Shown: positions 48,498 to 58,198, counted from the stretch's first letter. The stretch: DNA of 64,000 nt from Flavobacterium sp. JAD_PAG50586_2 (GCA_023213215.1 CP096136.1:3258724-3322723), one strand, 5' to 3'. The notes: generated by a model not told the origin, from the letters alone. Numbers and translations: made by a program.

Positions 48498-49727
48498 TTA
48501 ACTTCTTTTGTTTCCTCTTGAATTCCCTTCAGCTCGGGGAGAACTTCCTCTTTGCTGTGAATATTCTTTTGGACTTGCACTTCTTTGCGATTCAGCACGT
48601 TGAACATTTCTCGGCGCTTCATTCCTTACACCTTCATTTCCTCTTGAATTTCCTTGGGAAGCTACACTTCTTGGTGATTCTGAATTTCGATTATTACCAT
48701 TGTTTACCGAAGTTCTTGGTGACTCAGCAGTTCTTGTATTCCCATAACTTCTCGGTGACTGGGAAGTACTCGTATTTCCATAAGTTCTTGGTGACTCTGA
48801 ACTTCTTGTATTCCCATAAGTTCTAGGCGATTCAGCAGCTCCCTGGCTTCTTGTATTTACCACACCTTTCACACCATTAGTAGTGTTTGAATTTCTTGCT
48901 CCTCTTGGAGAACCAACGGTTGCTGAATTACTTCTACTACTAGTATTGGCAATGCTGCTTCTTGTATTTGTGTTTTGTGTACTTCTGTTATTAACCAATT
49001 CACGTCTGTTTGTATAACCTGTATTTCTTTGGGCAAAGGAACGGCTTGGATATTGTCTTTCATAGTAATTTCCTCTTCGGCCGTTGTAATAATTGTTATA
49101 GGCAACACTACATCTTCTATAATTTACATAGTTATAATGGTGAGTATGATTAATGTAAACTGCTATATGATTATGATAGGTGTAAATTGGAAAAGGTGTC
49201 CAGGCTACATAAAAACTTGGGTAATAGCCCCAATACCAGGAAGAGTAATACGGACGGTAGTTACCAACCCAGAATGACGTATATATTACTGGAGTATAAG
49301 CATAAACGGGTTCGTAGATGTAATTGTTACCATACATATAAACATCTCCAACAACCTGTACCTGCACTTTATTGTAACGATCTCTTTCCACTTCAACCGT
49401 TGCAATATCCTGATAGTTATCACGACCAAGTACCGATTGAATTATTATCAGATGGACATTTCCTTCGACGGTTTCAATTACACGTAAATAATCTACGCGA
49501 TTATCACCATTTAAATCTAGATTTGAAATTTGGGAATTAGGATCATTCAGCCTTCTTTCAAAATCGTTTAAATCTCTAGAATCACCAAAAATTGACGCAA
49601 CTGCACGCAAATCCAAATTATCACTGATGTCAGAGTTGTTTGCTGTAACCGTAGTCCTGTCCTGAGCAAAAATACTGGTCACGCTCCATAAAGACAGTAT
49701 CGCAAGGGATAAAATTTTCGTTTTCAT
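48498..49727 (-). CDS. Secreted protein with Tyr-rich and Ser/Pro/Arg-repeat low-complexity regions
   Basis: The 409-residue protein has a signal peptide (MKTKILSLAILSLWSVTSIFA). A folded part follows (about 35-130: LDLRAVASIFGDSRDLNDFE, DLNGDNRVDYLRVIET, HLIIIQSVLG). Next is a Tyr/Trp/His-rich stretch (about 130-215: YYSSWYWGYYPSFYVAW). The long Asn/Ser/Arg-rich tail has repeats SPRTYGNTRSSE. The C-terminal half is basic. It resembles flavobacterial proteins of unknown role that may be outer-surface matrix components. The DNA of the tail carries 36-bp repeats. Confidence 0.75.
   Translation of the reverse strand: MKTKILSLAILSLWSVTSIFAQDRTTVTANNSDISDNLDLRAVASIFGDSRDLNDFERRLNDPNSQISNLDLNGDNRVDYLRVIETVEGNVHLIIIQSVLGRDNYQDIATVEVERDRYNKVQVQVVGDVYMYGNNYIYEPVYAYTPVIYTSFWVGNYRPYYSSWYWGYYPSFYVAWTPFPIYTYHNHIAVYINHTHHYNYVNYRRCSVAYNNYYNGRRGNYYERQYPSRSFAQRNTGYTNRRELVNNRSTQNTNTRSSIANTSSRSNSATVGSPRGARNSNTTNGVKGVVNTRSQGAAESPRTYGNTRSSESPRTYGNTSTSQSPRSYGNTRTAESPRTSVNNGNNRNSESPRSVASQGNSRGNEGVRNEAPRNVQRAESQRSASPKEYSQQRGSSPRAEGNSRGNKRS
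48715..48858. repeat. Four tandem 36-bp repeats inside the low-complexity protein gene
   Basis: Units start at 48715, 48751, 48787 and 48823, each beginning CTTGGTGACT or a close variant and coding for SPRTYGNTRxxE-type 12-residue repeats. A partial related unit lies further upstream at 48669. In-frame copy number change would lengthen or shorten the tail without breaking the protein. Confidence 0.8.
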
Positions 49728-49856
49728 AATAATAGTATTTTAGTATTTGATTAATTTCTTTTTCAGAACATTCAATTACTGTGCCACAACTTTTTTAAAA
49801 AGGATTTAACCAAAGCTAAAATTTATATATTAGCTGATATTCATTATCCTTATATT

Positions 49857-50906
49857 ATGAAAAATGGCTTTTTTATTTTTTCAATCTTAATGTCCTTGAA
49901 CAATTTATCAAGTATTCCTGCCAAGCAATTGAAAGTAAAATCAATTAGTATTGATACTATTTTAACGGAAAAAATCAGTATTCGTGCTATTCTATTGGAT
50001 AAATACAAATTGTGGTATGCCGCTGATGGAAACCGCTTTGGCAATTACAACCTAAAAACAGGTAAAAAAGAGGAGAGGCAAATACAAATCGATAGTTTGC
50101 CATTACAATTCAGAAGCATAGCAAAAACAAAGGACTACTTATTTGTTGTCAACATTGGTAATCCTGCTTATATTTTTAAAATCAACAAATCTAATCTGAG
50201 CTGGGAAAAAGTATATACCGAAAGCCATGAGAAAGTTTTTTACGACAGCATGAATTTCTGGAACGAAAATGAGGGAATTGCTATTGGAGATCCCACAGAA
50301 AATTGCCTTTCGGTATTGATTACCAGAGATGGTGGCGAAAACTGGGAAAAAATAAAATGTGGTGATTTACCAAAAATCTCTGAAGGCGAAGCTGCTTTTG
50401 CTGCCAGTAATACCAATATTTGCATTAAGGGAAATAAAACATGGATAGTTTCCGGTGGAAAGAAATCACGGGTTTTTTATTCCCCGGATAAGGGTAATTC
50501 ATGGGAAGTTTTCGAAACGCCAATAGTTCAGGGACAGTCAATGACGGGAATTTTTACTGCCGATTTTTATAACGATAGAATTGGAGTCATTGCCGGAGGA
50601 AATTATGAACAACCGGAACAGAATCATCAAAACAAAGCCATAACTTCTGATGGTGGAAAAACGTGGAAGTTAATTGCAGAAAACCAAGGTTTTGGTTATG
50701 CTTCCTGCATCCAGTTTGTACCGCATTCTAACGGAAAGCAAATCGTTGCTGTTGGAACTTCTGGATTGTATTATTCTGCTGACTCTGGTAACACCTGGAA
50801 ACAATTTTCTGAAGACAGAACGCTTTATACTATCCGCTTTCTTGATAACAATACTGCTTTTGCTGCAGGCAAGGATAAAATAATCAAAATCACTTTCAAA
50901 AATTAA
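49857..50906 (+). CDS. Ycf48-like/BNR-repeat beta-propeller, secreted
   Basis: The 349-residue protein has an N-terminal signal (MKNGFFIFSILMSLNNLSS) and BNR/Asp-box repeats (TRDGGENWEKIKCGD, YSPDKGNSWEVFET, TSDGGKTWKLIAEN, YSADSGNTWKQFSE). This gives a seven-bladed propeller like the photosystem II assembly factor Ycf48 or sialidases, but no catalytic residues for either are evident. Flavobacterial members are often annotated as oxidoreductases without evidence. Periplasmic or surface location is inferred. Confidence 0.82.
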   Translation: MKNGFFIFSILMSLNNLSSIPAKQLKVKSISIDTILTEKISIRAILLDKYKLWYAADGNRFGNYNLKTGKKEERQIQIDSLPLQFRSIAKTKDYLFVVNIGNPAYIFKINKSNLSWEKVYTESHEKVFYDSMNFWNENEGIAIGDPTENCLSVLITRDGGENWEKIKCGDLPKISEGEAAFAASNTNICIKGNKTWIVSGGKKSRVFYSPDKGNSWEVFETPIVQGQSMTGIFTADFYNDRIGVIAGGNYEQPEQNHQNKAITSDGGKTWKLIAENQGFGYASCIQFVPHSNGKQIVAVGTSGLYYSADSGNTWKQFSEDRTLYTIRFLDNNTAFAAGKDKIIKITFKN

Positions 50907-50955
50907 ACCGCGAATTCACAAATTAAAAGATTAATAATTTGCGAATTCGCGGTAA
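50907..50955. terminator. Long hairpin of CCGCGAATTC type, likely bidirectional terminator or repeat
   Basis: ACCGCGAATTCACAAATTA pairs with TAATTTGCGAATTCGCGGT (one mismatch) around an AT-rich loop. It fills the gap between two converging genes. From memory, flavobacterial genomes often have similar long hairpins of the type aaaccacgaattcacgaatt between convergent genes. Confidence 0.7.
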
Positions 50956-50973
50956 AATATAAAGTATCGGTGG

Positions 50974-51435
50974 TTATCTTCCTCGCTTCTTGTCGCGATA
51001 CTGTTGTAATAATTTTCGATTGAAATTTTCTTCTGCTTTTTTGAGCTTCAGAATTTTTATAGGTGAGATAACACCTTTTAGACTAGTGATAAACTTCTTC
51101 TTTGCCAGATGCAGTTCATCCTCACTGCTTTCCATTTGTGCCAACATTGAAGCAGCTTCTTTATCCGATAATTTATCTAATGATTCGTTATCCATTCGGT
51201 CTACATAACCTTTAAACCTTTGTTTTTTGATTTCCTGCTGCTTTTCCTCAAAGGCATTGTATAAGGGCCAAAACTTCGAAGCTTCATCAGGTGTCAATGA
51301 CAATTCATTGGTAATAAAAGCTACTTTTAAGGTTTTAATCTGTTCTTTCTTTTTACGGATAAATGCACCATCCTGAGCAATGGCATTTACCGAAATGAAA
51401 ACTATAAGTAACGAAAGTATGTTTTTGATTTTCAT
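50974..51435 (-). CDS. Spy/CpxP-like periplasmic stress sensor
   Basis: The 153-residue protein has a signal peptide (MKIKNILSLLIVFISVNAIA). The mature part is helical, with LKVAFITNELSLTPDEASKF followed by WPLYNAFEEKQQEIKKQRFK, as in LTXXQ/Spy-type proteins. It ends in a basic tail RDKKRGR. It is the third gene of the sigma factor operon, 3 bp from the anti-sigma-like gene. It may sense envelope stress. Confidence 0.8.
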   Translation of the reverse strand: MKIKNILSLLIVFISVNAIAQDGAFIRKKKEQIKTLKVAFITNELSLTPDEASKFWPLYNAFEEKQQEIKKQRFKGYVDRMDNESLDKLSDKEAASMLAQMESSEDELHLAKKKFITSLKGVISPIKILKLKKAEENFNRKLLQQYRDKKRGR

Positions 51436-51438
51436 AAT

Positions 51439-51849
51439 CTAATCAATTAAATATTGTTCTAAATTTGGATTGGTCTGTAAAGTTTCTTCGATGGCAGTAT
51501 CATCCAGATCCAATTCCAGTTTTAACTTATCTAAATCTTCCTGCTCCAATAAATCTACAAGCACTTCTTCTGAAATATTAGATTGATAAGCTATATAATT
51601 TTCTAAAGTGGCAGCGTCGATTTCCTGCGAGGTGGTATATTTAGTATATAACGGAATCGACAGCATTAGTACTAAAATTGCCGCTACAGCATAATACCAG
51701 GTTTTTCGTAAACTGAAAATTGAAATAACCTTGGGTTCGTGTACTGTTAATTTAGCGGAAATTCTATCTGTAAATGTATCAAAATAACCATCAGGTGTTG
51801 TAAATCCTGAAGTGATTTTGGGTTCATTATCTAATTTAAAATCTTTCAT
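51439..51849 (-). CDS. Single-pass membrane protein, probable anti-sigma factor
   Basis: The 136-residue protein has a hydrophobic segment near residues 50-66 (WYYAVAAILVLMLSIPLY), a cytosolic N-terminal part FTTPDGYFDTFTDRISAKL and an acidic C-terminal part rich in Leu, Glu and Asp. Its position between an ECF sigma gene (30 bp upstream) and the Spy-like gene suggests an anti-sigma function, though no zinc-binding anti-sigma motif is seen. Confidence 0.7.
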   Translation of the reverse strand: MKDFKLDNEPKITSGFTTPDGYFDTFTDRISAKLTVHEPKVISIFSLRKTWYYAVAAILVLMLSIPLYTKYTTSQEIDAATLENYIAYQSNISEEVLVDLLEQEDLDKLKLELDLDDTAIEETLQTNPNLEQYLID

Positions 51850-51879
51850 GGGCGTTGGACAACTGTTTGTTTAAAAGGT

Positions 51880-52422
51880 TTAACTCGTTTTCATAAAATC
51901 TTCAATTTTTTTGACGGCATGATGATAGGAGGCTTTCAAAGCACCAACCGAGGTTCCCAAAATTTCAGACATCTCTTCATATTTTATTTCTTCGTAATAT
52001 CTCATCTTGAAAACTAATTGTTGCTTTTCTGGTAGCAAAATGATTGCTTTTTGCAGCTTAAGCTGGATTTCGCTTCCATCAAAATAGTCATCAGCCTTTA
52101 GATTGTCAACAATTTTGGTTTGCAAAGCTTCACTGGTAGTATTATGCCGCTTCGCTTTGTTATTGATAAATGTAATGGCTTCATTAGTGGCTATTCGATA
52201 CATCCAGGAAAACAATTTACTTTCGCCTTTGAAATCCTTTAGGTACTTAAACACCTTAATAAAAGTATTCTGCAACACGTCGTCTGCATCGTCATGGTTT
52301 AGGACAATGTTCCGGATATGATTATAAAGTGGTCGCTGATAATCGCGCAGGAGTTTTTGAAACGCACTATTCTGCGTTTTCGGGTTTAATAATTCCTGAA
52401 TGAAATCCTTTTCGTCCTGCAA
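51880..52422 (-). CDS. ECF RNA polymerase sigma factor
   Basis: The 180-residue protein has region 2 (YNHIRNIVLNHDDADDVLQN then TFIKVFKYLKDFKGESKLFS, followed by WMYRIATNEAI) and region 4 (LPEKQQLVFKMRYYEEIKYE, GTSVGALKASYHHAVKKIE). The region 4 helix-turn-helix binds the -35/-33 element. As first gene of the operon it likely drives its own promoter in response to a periplasmic signal relayed by the next two genes. Confidence 0.95.
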   Translation of the reverse strand: MQDEKDFIQELLNPKTQNSAFQKLLRDYQRPLYNHIRNIVLNHDDADDVLQNTFIKVFKYLKDFKGESKLFSWMYRIATNEAITFINNKAKRHNTTSEALQTKIVDNLKADDYFDGSEIQLKLQKAIILLPEKQQLVFKMRYYEEIKYEEMSEILGTSVGALKASYHHAVKKIEDFMKTS

Positions 52423-52472
52423 AGTGAAAATTTATCGGTTAGGAATAAAGATAAAGTAAAAGGTTTAATCTG

Positions 52473-53584
52473 CTAGAAGTTTATTTCATCAGTTGGAGTA
52501 GCAGACGGTTCTTTTGGAGTGGTGGTTGTACTTACCGGCAAAATAACATTCGCAGGCAATTCCACAGCTTTAGGGAAAACCGGAATATAGATTTCAGTGA
52601 CCCATTTAGACGGCTGTTTGATATCATCTATTGTTTTTACATACACTTCACTGTAACTTCCGGCAAAGTTTGGTTTCAATCCATTATCCCTTATGTATTG
52701 CTCCGCTTTCCTCCAAGCTTCGTTGCTGTGTGAATAATCGCCGGTTAAAGTAGTTTTCAGGCAGGTAAAAGCAATAATCTCTCCCGAAGAAACATCACTG
52801 CCATCCGAAATATTGATTTGCTGGCTAACAGGAATGCATACCGAAATGGTAGCGATATCATTGGCAACATCGTATCGGTCGTACATCACAAACGGTTTCC
52901 CCGCCATTGCAATTTTATTCTTGTTGAAGAAATGAATCATTCGTGGCATCATAATCTTAATATTCTTCGGAATGCTTTTGATATGGCACGAAACAGTTTG
53001 TTTTAGACAAAATCCTGATGGCCGCTGTACAATTCCATTTACCTTAATAGAATAGCTTTTCATTTCATAAAGCAGCGTTTTGTCAAGATTACGCAAACTT
53101 TTTCATAAATATCCCCAACGATGGAAGTTATGCCTCCTTTGAAAAAGGTCGAGATCTTCGTCATGATATTCATTTTGCCTTTGCTGTAAACGGTCACTTT
53201 TGTACCACCAACCGTATCCTTAAATTTCCAGGAGATAGTAGCTGTCGTTCCGTTGAAGTTTGCTTTTTGGGATATACTGTCATTTTCCTTTACAAAAACC
53301 GTTCTGATAGATCCATCATCCGAGCCGCTTTGAAACGAAGTTTTTCCTCCGGCACCGATTGTTTTTGCGGCGTAATTGAATTTAATGCCGCTGTCTTTCT
53401 GCATCCAGGAACCAAAGGTTTCCCAGTTTTTATAATCATTCACATAATCAAAAACAGTGCTTCGCTGCGTTTTGACAATACTGCTTCTGGTTACTTCAAA
53501 ATCTCCCTTTTGTGTGGCTACATAAACGGTAATTCCGACCAGAGCTAAAAGCAAAAGCAGGAAGATATATTTTAAAATTCTCAT
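52473..53584 (-). CDS. Membrane-anchored SRPBCC plus GyrI-like (effector-binding) protein, frame broken once
   Basis: ORFs 53060-53584 and 52473-53096 overlap in different frames. The first has a transmembrane helix (MRILKYIFLLLLLALVGITV) and a polyketide-cyclase-like SRPBCC domain (VFDYVNDYKNWETFGSWM, ISWKFKDTVGGTKVTV). The second has the GyrI-like effector-binding fold (VMYDRYDVANDIATISVCIP, AWRKAEQYIRDNGLKPNFAG and YVKTIDD). Adding one base to the T5 run at 53099-53103 gives YEKSLRNLDKTLLYE and 370 residues. The domain order SRPBCC then GyrI-like is known from flavobacteria; ligand unknown. Confidence 0.83.
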
Positions 53585-53668
53585 AGAGGCAGGTTTTTAA
53601 AGTGAAACAAAGTTATGAATTTAATAGTTCCAATTTCATTATATTTGCTCGCATTCAAATTTTAATTA

Positions 53669-55275
53669 ATGAAAACAAAAAGCGAATTAAGAGGGATTTT
53701 ATTCAGGCATTTAGACGGAATTGTAACAGTTCCGACAGCCTATTCTTTACATAAAAAAGGAGTGTTGGATTATATCCTGCAGCAACAAAAAGTATCAATT
53801 GGGGAACTTACCGAAAAGTTTAAAGCCAATGAAGGATACCTCAATGTAGCCTTACGTGTACTGTCATCGCAAGGTTGGCTTGTGCAGCATATTGATAATC
53901 AGACCGACAGCATTACGTTTGAAACCAATGACCAAAGCAAAACCGCTTTTTCATTGATTCCGTTATATAAAGATGTTTTCGAACTGATGCAGTTCACAGA
54001 AAAGTTCCATCCAAGGAAATTTGAAGTGGAACCTTTTGAAATGCTTAATAAATTATTTGCTCAATACAAAACAAATTTTGGCATATCCTTTTCAGAGGAT
54101 GAAAAAATACGTACCATTCAACAGCAGGTTTTATACCATATAGAAGGTGTTTTAGTCGGTCCAACGATAGTTATGCTTGGGATGACCGGAATGTTTCACA
54201 AATACTTTATGGAAACCTCTTTCCGTCCGGAAGAGTTTCACAAAAAACCGGAATGCTTTAAGGAGATATTAGATTTCTTAGCGCATTTAGATTGGTTTAC
54301 CAAAAAAATGACAACTACCAGTTTACCGAAACCGGATTGTTCTATGCCAAAAGAGCGGCAGCATACGGAGTGACTGTTTCCTATATCCCAACACTTAGGA
54401 AAATGGACGAATTGTTGTTTGGCAACGCATCTATACTTAGGAATATCGGCGAACATGAAGAAGAATTGCATGTAGACCGCGAAATGAATGTCTGGGGTAG
54501 TGGTGGAGCACATGCGGAATATTTCAAGATTGTAGATCAGATCATTATCGAATTATTCAACCGTCCGATTACCGAACAGCCGATTGGAATCCTTGACATG
54601 GGTTGCGGAAACGGTGCCTTCCTAGAACATATTTTTGATGTAATCGAACGCCAGACTGCTCGTGGCAGGATGCTCGATGAACATCCGCTGTTTCTGGTGG
54701 GTGTTGATTATAACGAAGCCGCAATCAAAGTTACCCGTGCTAATTTAATTAAAGCGGATATATGGGCTAAGGTAATTTGGGGCGATATTGGTAGGCCACA
54801 ATTACTGGCAGAAACCCTGCTGGAAGATTACAATATCGACTTAAAGGAACTGCTCAACGTTCGAACCTTCCTTGACCACAACAGGATTTGGGAAACACCG
54901 ACGACAAAAACGCCTAACAGAATAAGTACTTCAACAGGAGCTTTTGCACATCGCGGCAAAAGAATCAGCAATGCAGAAGTAGAGGATAATTTACTCGAGC
55001 ACTTAAATAAATGGTCTCCGTTTGTAGAAAAGTTTGGCTTATTGTTAATCGAACTGCACACCATCGCACCCGAATTAACTGCAGCCAATATCGGAAGAAC
55101 CGCAGCAACTGCCTATGATGCCACGCACGGTTTTTCAGACCAGTATATTGTTGAGATTGAAGTGTTGCATAAAATAGCCGCAGAAGCCGGATTGTTTTCC
55201 GATGAAAAAGTATTCACCAAGTTCCCGAATTCCGATTTGGCAACGGTGAGTGTGAATTTGTTGAAAGGAAAATAA
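53669..55275 (+). CDS. Class I SAM methyltransferase with N-terminal winged-helix-like domain, frame broken once
   Basis: ORFs 53669-54373 and 54292-55275 belong together. The N-terminal part resembles the dimerisation/winged-helix region of small-molecule O-methyltransferases (GIVTVPTAYSLHKKGVLDYI, NVALRVLSSQGWLV). The C-terminal part has motif I PIGILDMGCGNGAFLEHIFD, LVGVDYNEAAIKVTRANL and LLLIELHTIAPELTAAN. Adding one base to the A7 run at 54302-54308 joins the frames as TKKNDNYQFTETGLFYAKRA, giving 535 residues. Substrate unknown; the neighbours are an NmrA-like reductase and an AraC regulator. Confidence 0.83.
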
Positions 55276-55375
55276 AAAAATCCGTCGATAGTAGAAACGA
55301 CTATTACAACAGTAGATTTGGCTATTTCCGTTCCTCATTTGTTATTGAAATTTGCAGTAACAAATAAATTTAACA

Positions 55376-56272
55376 ATGAAAATTATAGTAACAGGTTCCC
55401 TGGGGAACATCAGTAAGCCACTGGCAATTGAATTAGTGCAGAAAGGTCATGAAGTAACTATTATCAGCAGCAATGTTGAACGGCAGCACGATATTGAAGC
55501 TATTGGCGCAAAAGCCGCTATAGGAAAAATGCAGGACGTAGTTTTTCTATCCGAAACATTTAAAGATGCCGATATTGTGTATTGTATGGAAACACACGAC
55601 AGGAATGCCTTTTTCGATCCAAATCTTGACCTCATTGAGGCAATAACTCAAATTGGTAAAAATTACAAACAGGCTATCGAACAGTCTGGTGTCAAAAAGG
55701 TGCTTCACCTGAGCAGTATTGGTGCACATGCAGATAAAGGCAACGGTATCCTTCGCTTTCATTACGAAGTGGAAAAAATCCTTAACCAGCTTCCGCACGA
55801 TGTGTCGATTAAGTTTATGCGTCCTGTGGGTTTCTTCACCAATTTGCTAAGATCGATTCCCACCCTAAAAACAAAAGGAAAGTTCATTTCCAATTATGGT
55901 GGCGACAAAAAGGAACCCTGGGTTTCCCCAATAGACATTGCGGCCACAATTGCCGAAGAAATAGAGCTGCCTTTTGAAGGAAGGTCAATCCGTTACATCG
56001 CAAGTGAAGAAGTTGCTCCAAATGAAATAGCGGAAGTTCTCGGGAAAGCAATCGGAACGGATTTAGAGTGGTCTGTGGTTTCAGATGAGGATTTACTGAA
56101 GGAGTGGCTCGCAATCGGAATGAATAAACAGATTGCTGAAGGCTATTTAGCGATGCAGGCCAGCCAGGGGAGTGGGTTACTATATGAAGATTACTATAAA
56201 AATAAACCAACCCTTGGTAAAGTAAAACTATCCGATTTTGCCATCGATTTTGCGAAAGCATTTAATCAATAA
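55376..56272 (+). CDS. NmrA-like NAD(P)-binding oxidoreductase
   Basis: The 298-residue atypical short-chain dehydrogenase opens MKIIVTGSLGNISKPLAIEL (dinucleotide-binding GxxGxxG-like) and has SGVKKVLHLSSIGAHADKGN near the middle. The pair WVSPIDIAATIAEEI and YIASEEVAPNEIAEVLGKAI is typical of NmrA/QOR2-type proteins. It may be a quinone reductase or a redox-sensing regulator. It lies between the methyltransferase and an AraC regulator, 15 bp from the latter, so the last two are co-transcribed. Confidence 0.87.
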   Translation: MKIIVTGSLGNISKPLAIELVQKGHEVTIISSNVERQHDIEAIGAKAAIGKMQDVVFLSETFKDADIVYCMETHDRNAFFDPNLDLIEAITQIGKNYKQAIEQSGVKKVLHLSSIGAHADKGNGILRFHYEVEKILNQLPHDVSIKFMRPVGFFTNLLRSIPTLKTKGKFISNYGGDKKEPWVSPIDIAATIAEEIELPFEGRSIRYIASEEVAPNEIAEVLGKAIGTDLEWSVVSDEDLLKEWLAIGMNKQIAEGYLAMQASQGSGLLYEDYYKNKPTLGKVKLSDFAIDFAKAFNQ

Positions 56273-56287
56273 TGCTATCTTTACATT

Positions 56288-57208
56288 ATGCGGGGCAAAC
56301 AACCATATAGAGTAAAAACTATCAGCGAATTTCACAAACTGAAAGGGCTGCCACCACCTGAACATCCTCTGATTAGTGTGATAGATTACGGTACCATAAA
56401 ATGCCATGCTCATGTTGATGCCAGCCATTTTGTCTTTGATTTTTACAATATCTCAGTCAAACGCGGGATGAATGCAAAATACATTTACGGTCAGCAACAT
56501 TATGATTTTGATGACGGTGTGATGTTCTTCATTTCTCCCAATCAGGTGTTCGGGATTGAGGCGGATCCTGAAATTCTTTCAAAACGTACAGGGTGGATGC
56601 TACTTCTCCATCCTGACTTTTTGTGGCATACTGTATTGGCAAAAACCTTTAAGCAGTATGAATTCTTTGATTATTCGGTAAACGAAGCGTTATTCCTTTC
56701 AGAGAAAGAAGAAACAATAGTGAAGGCTATAATTCAGAATATACAGCAGGAGCATCTTTCGAACATAGATAAGTTCAGCCAGAAAATCATCATTTCCCAG
56801 ATAGAAACCCTGCTCAATTATTCAGAAAGGTTTTATAACCGCCAGTTCATTACCCGAAAAATTGCGAACCACGGCATCCTAAACCGGCTGGAAACTATTC
56901 TTGATGATTATTTTGACAGCGGGGATTTATCAGGTAAAGGCTTGCCGTCTGTAAATTATATTGCAGAAACCCTGGCGATATCACCAAACTACTTAAGCAA
57001 TATGCTGAAAGTCCTGACCGGGCAAAGTACACAGCAGCACATTCACGATAAATTAATAGAAAAGGCAAAAGAGAAGCTGTCAACAACGAACCTGTCCATC
57101 AGTGAAATTGCTTACGGATTAGGATTTGAACATTCTCCTTCCTTCAGCAAACTGTTCAAATCAAAGACTAACGTTTCTCCGCTCGAATTCAGGCAGTCGT
57201 TTAATTGA
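56288..57208 (+). CDS. AraC-family transcriptional regulator
   Basis: The 306-residue protein has an N-terminal sensing domain (cupin-like beta strands, about residues 30-160) and a C-terminal double helix-turn-helix: SVNYIAETLAISPNYLSNML and LSISEIAYGLGFEHSPSFSK followed by LFKSKTNVSPLEFRQSF. It probably regulates the NmrA-like gene just upstream; the effector is unknown. Confidence 0.92.
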   Translation: MRGKQPYRVKTISEFHKLKGLPPPEHPLISVIDYGTIKCHAHVDASHFVFDFYNISVKRGMNAKYIYGQQHYDFDDGVMFFISPNQVFGIEADPEILSKRTGWMLLLHPDFLWHTVLAKTFKQYEFFDYSVNEALFLSEKEETIVKAIIQNIQQEHLSNIDKFSQKIIISQIETLLNYSERFYNRQFITRKIANHGILNRLETILDDYFDSGDLSGKGLPSVNYIAETLAISPNYLSNMLKVLTGQSTQQHIHDKLIEKAKEKLSTTNLSISEIAYGLGFEHSPSFSKLFKSKTNVSPLEFRQSFN

Positions 57209-57213
57209 AGCTA

Positions 57214-57402
57214 TCAATGCTTCATCAACAACTTAATTACAAAAAGCATTGCAATAAAAAACAGGAAGCCTAATAATACCTTATAACTCCCTTTATATTC
57301 CCTTTGGTGGGTTGGCTTGTCTTTTTTGTAGACAAAGTAGGCGATGATTACAAAACTAACAAAAAAGATAGCGGCGAAAGTCCATTGACCAGTTGTGAAC
57401 AT
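57214..57402 (-). CDS. Small two-helix membrane protein
   Basis: The 62-residue protein has two hydrophobic helices (WTFAAIFFVSFVIIAYFVY and VLLGFLFFIAMLFVIKLLM) separated by a basic loop KKDKPTHQREYKG. It resembles small hypothetical proteins common in Flavobacterium. It is convergent with the AraC gene, 5 bp apart. Confidence 0.65.
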   Translation of the reverse strand: MFTTGQWTFAAIFFVSFVIIAYFVYKKDKPTHQREYKGSYKVLLGFLFFIAMLFVIKLLMKH

Positions 57403-57479
57403 TTATTTCAAATTTTCAACAAATTTACTCAAATGTATCGGAAAGTCGTATTTTGCAGCAACAATAAATTCATTACACA

Positions 57480-57863
57480 ATGCAAAAACAAATCAACGCA
57501 GTTAAGGAATTCCACACCGCTTTCGGACTTGGAGTTAGCCACGAAATGAAAGGCGACCTGGGCGAACAAAAGAACATGCTTCGCTTCAACCTGATGAAAG
57601 AGGAAAACGAGGAATACCTCGAAGCGGTTAGGAATAATGACCTCGTTGAAACAGCAGATGCTCTTGGGGATATGCTTTATATTCTTTGCGGAACGATCTT
57701 AGAACACGGACTACAGCACAAAATAGAGGAAGTGTTTGACGAAATACAACGCTCTAACATGAGTAAGTTAGACCACGACGGAAAACCTATTTACCGCGAA
57801 GATGGCAAGGTTATGAAAGGCCCAAACTATTTCAAGCCAAGCTTTGAGGAGATATTAAGATAA
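57480..57863 (+). CDS. MazG/PRA-PH-like nucleotide pyrophosphohydrolase
   Basis: The 127-residue all-alpha protein has the MazG metal-binding pattern RFNLMKEENEEYLEAVRNND followed by LVETADALGDMLYILCGT, whose EExxE and ExxD residues bind Mg. It hydrolyses a nucleoside triphosphate to monophosphate and pyrophosphate; which nucleotide is unknown (house-cleaning of damaged nucleotides is typical). It is not HisE, because no his genes are nearby. Confidence 0.87.
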   Translation: MQKQINAVKEFHTAFGLGVSHEMKGDLGEQKNMLRFNLMKEENEEYLEAVRNNDLVETADALGDMLYILCGTILEHGLQHKIEEVFDEIQRSNMSKLDHDGKPIYREDGKVMKGPNYFKPSFEEILR

Positions 57864-57864
57864 A

Positions 57865-57894
57865 ATAAAAGCGTACCGGATGGTGCGCTTTTTT
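57865..57894. terminator. Terminator, shared by convergent genes
   Basis: AAAGCGTACC / GGTGCGCTTT stems with one G-U pair and a GGAT loop are followed by a T-run on plus. It serves the MazG-like gene and overlaps the end of the small convergent gene. Confidence 0.75.
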
Positions 57895-58048
57895 ATTCTT
57901 CAGAGGCCTCTAGTTCATTTTTTAAACGCGAATCATAGGGTCTGTTTGGGGTATTGATTTCCTTTTGAAAATCAAGATTCTCTTTTATAATCAACACGAT
58001 TAAAATGACTGCCAAAACCATTATGAAAATTAAGATCGCTAAATTCAT
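57893..58048 (-). CDS. 51-residue single-pass membrane protein
   Basis: A frame from the ATG at 58048-58046 to the TAA at 57895-57893 encodes MNLAILIFIMVLAVILIVLI, a strong membrane helix, followed by a charged tail with NLDFQKEINTPNRPYDSRLK. Length, hydrophobic profile and position between genes support a real small gene. No family is recognised. 58049-58198 has no further gene. Confidence 0.55.
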   Translation of the reverse strand: MNLAILIFIMVLAVILIVLIIKENLDFQKEINTPNRPYDSRLKNELEASEE

Positions 58049-58198
58049 ATCGCTTACTTTTTGTTTCGGTAAAAATAAGGGATAGCAAAATCATAGAAGT
58101 TTTGAAAACGTTATCAAAAGATTAAACAACGTTAGTTTTCGTAACGATAGGGATTGCTATATACCAATAAAAGTGAAAACGTTATCCTCTAAGATATC

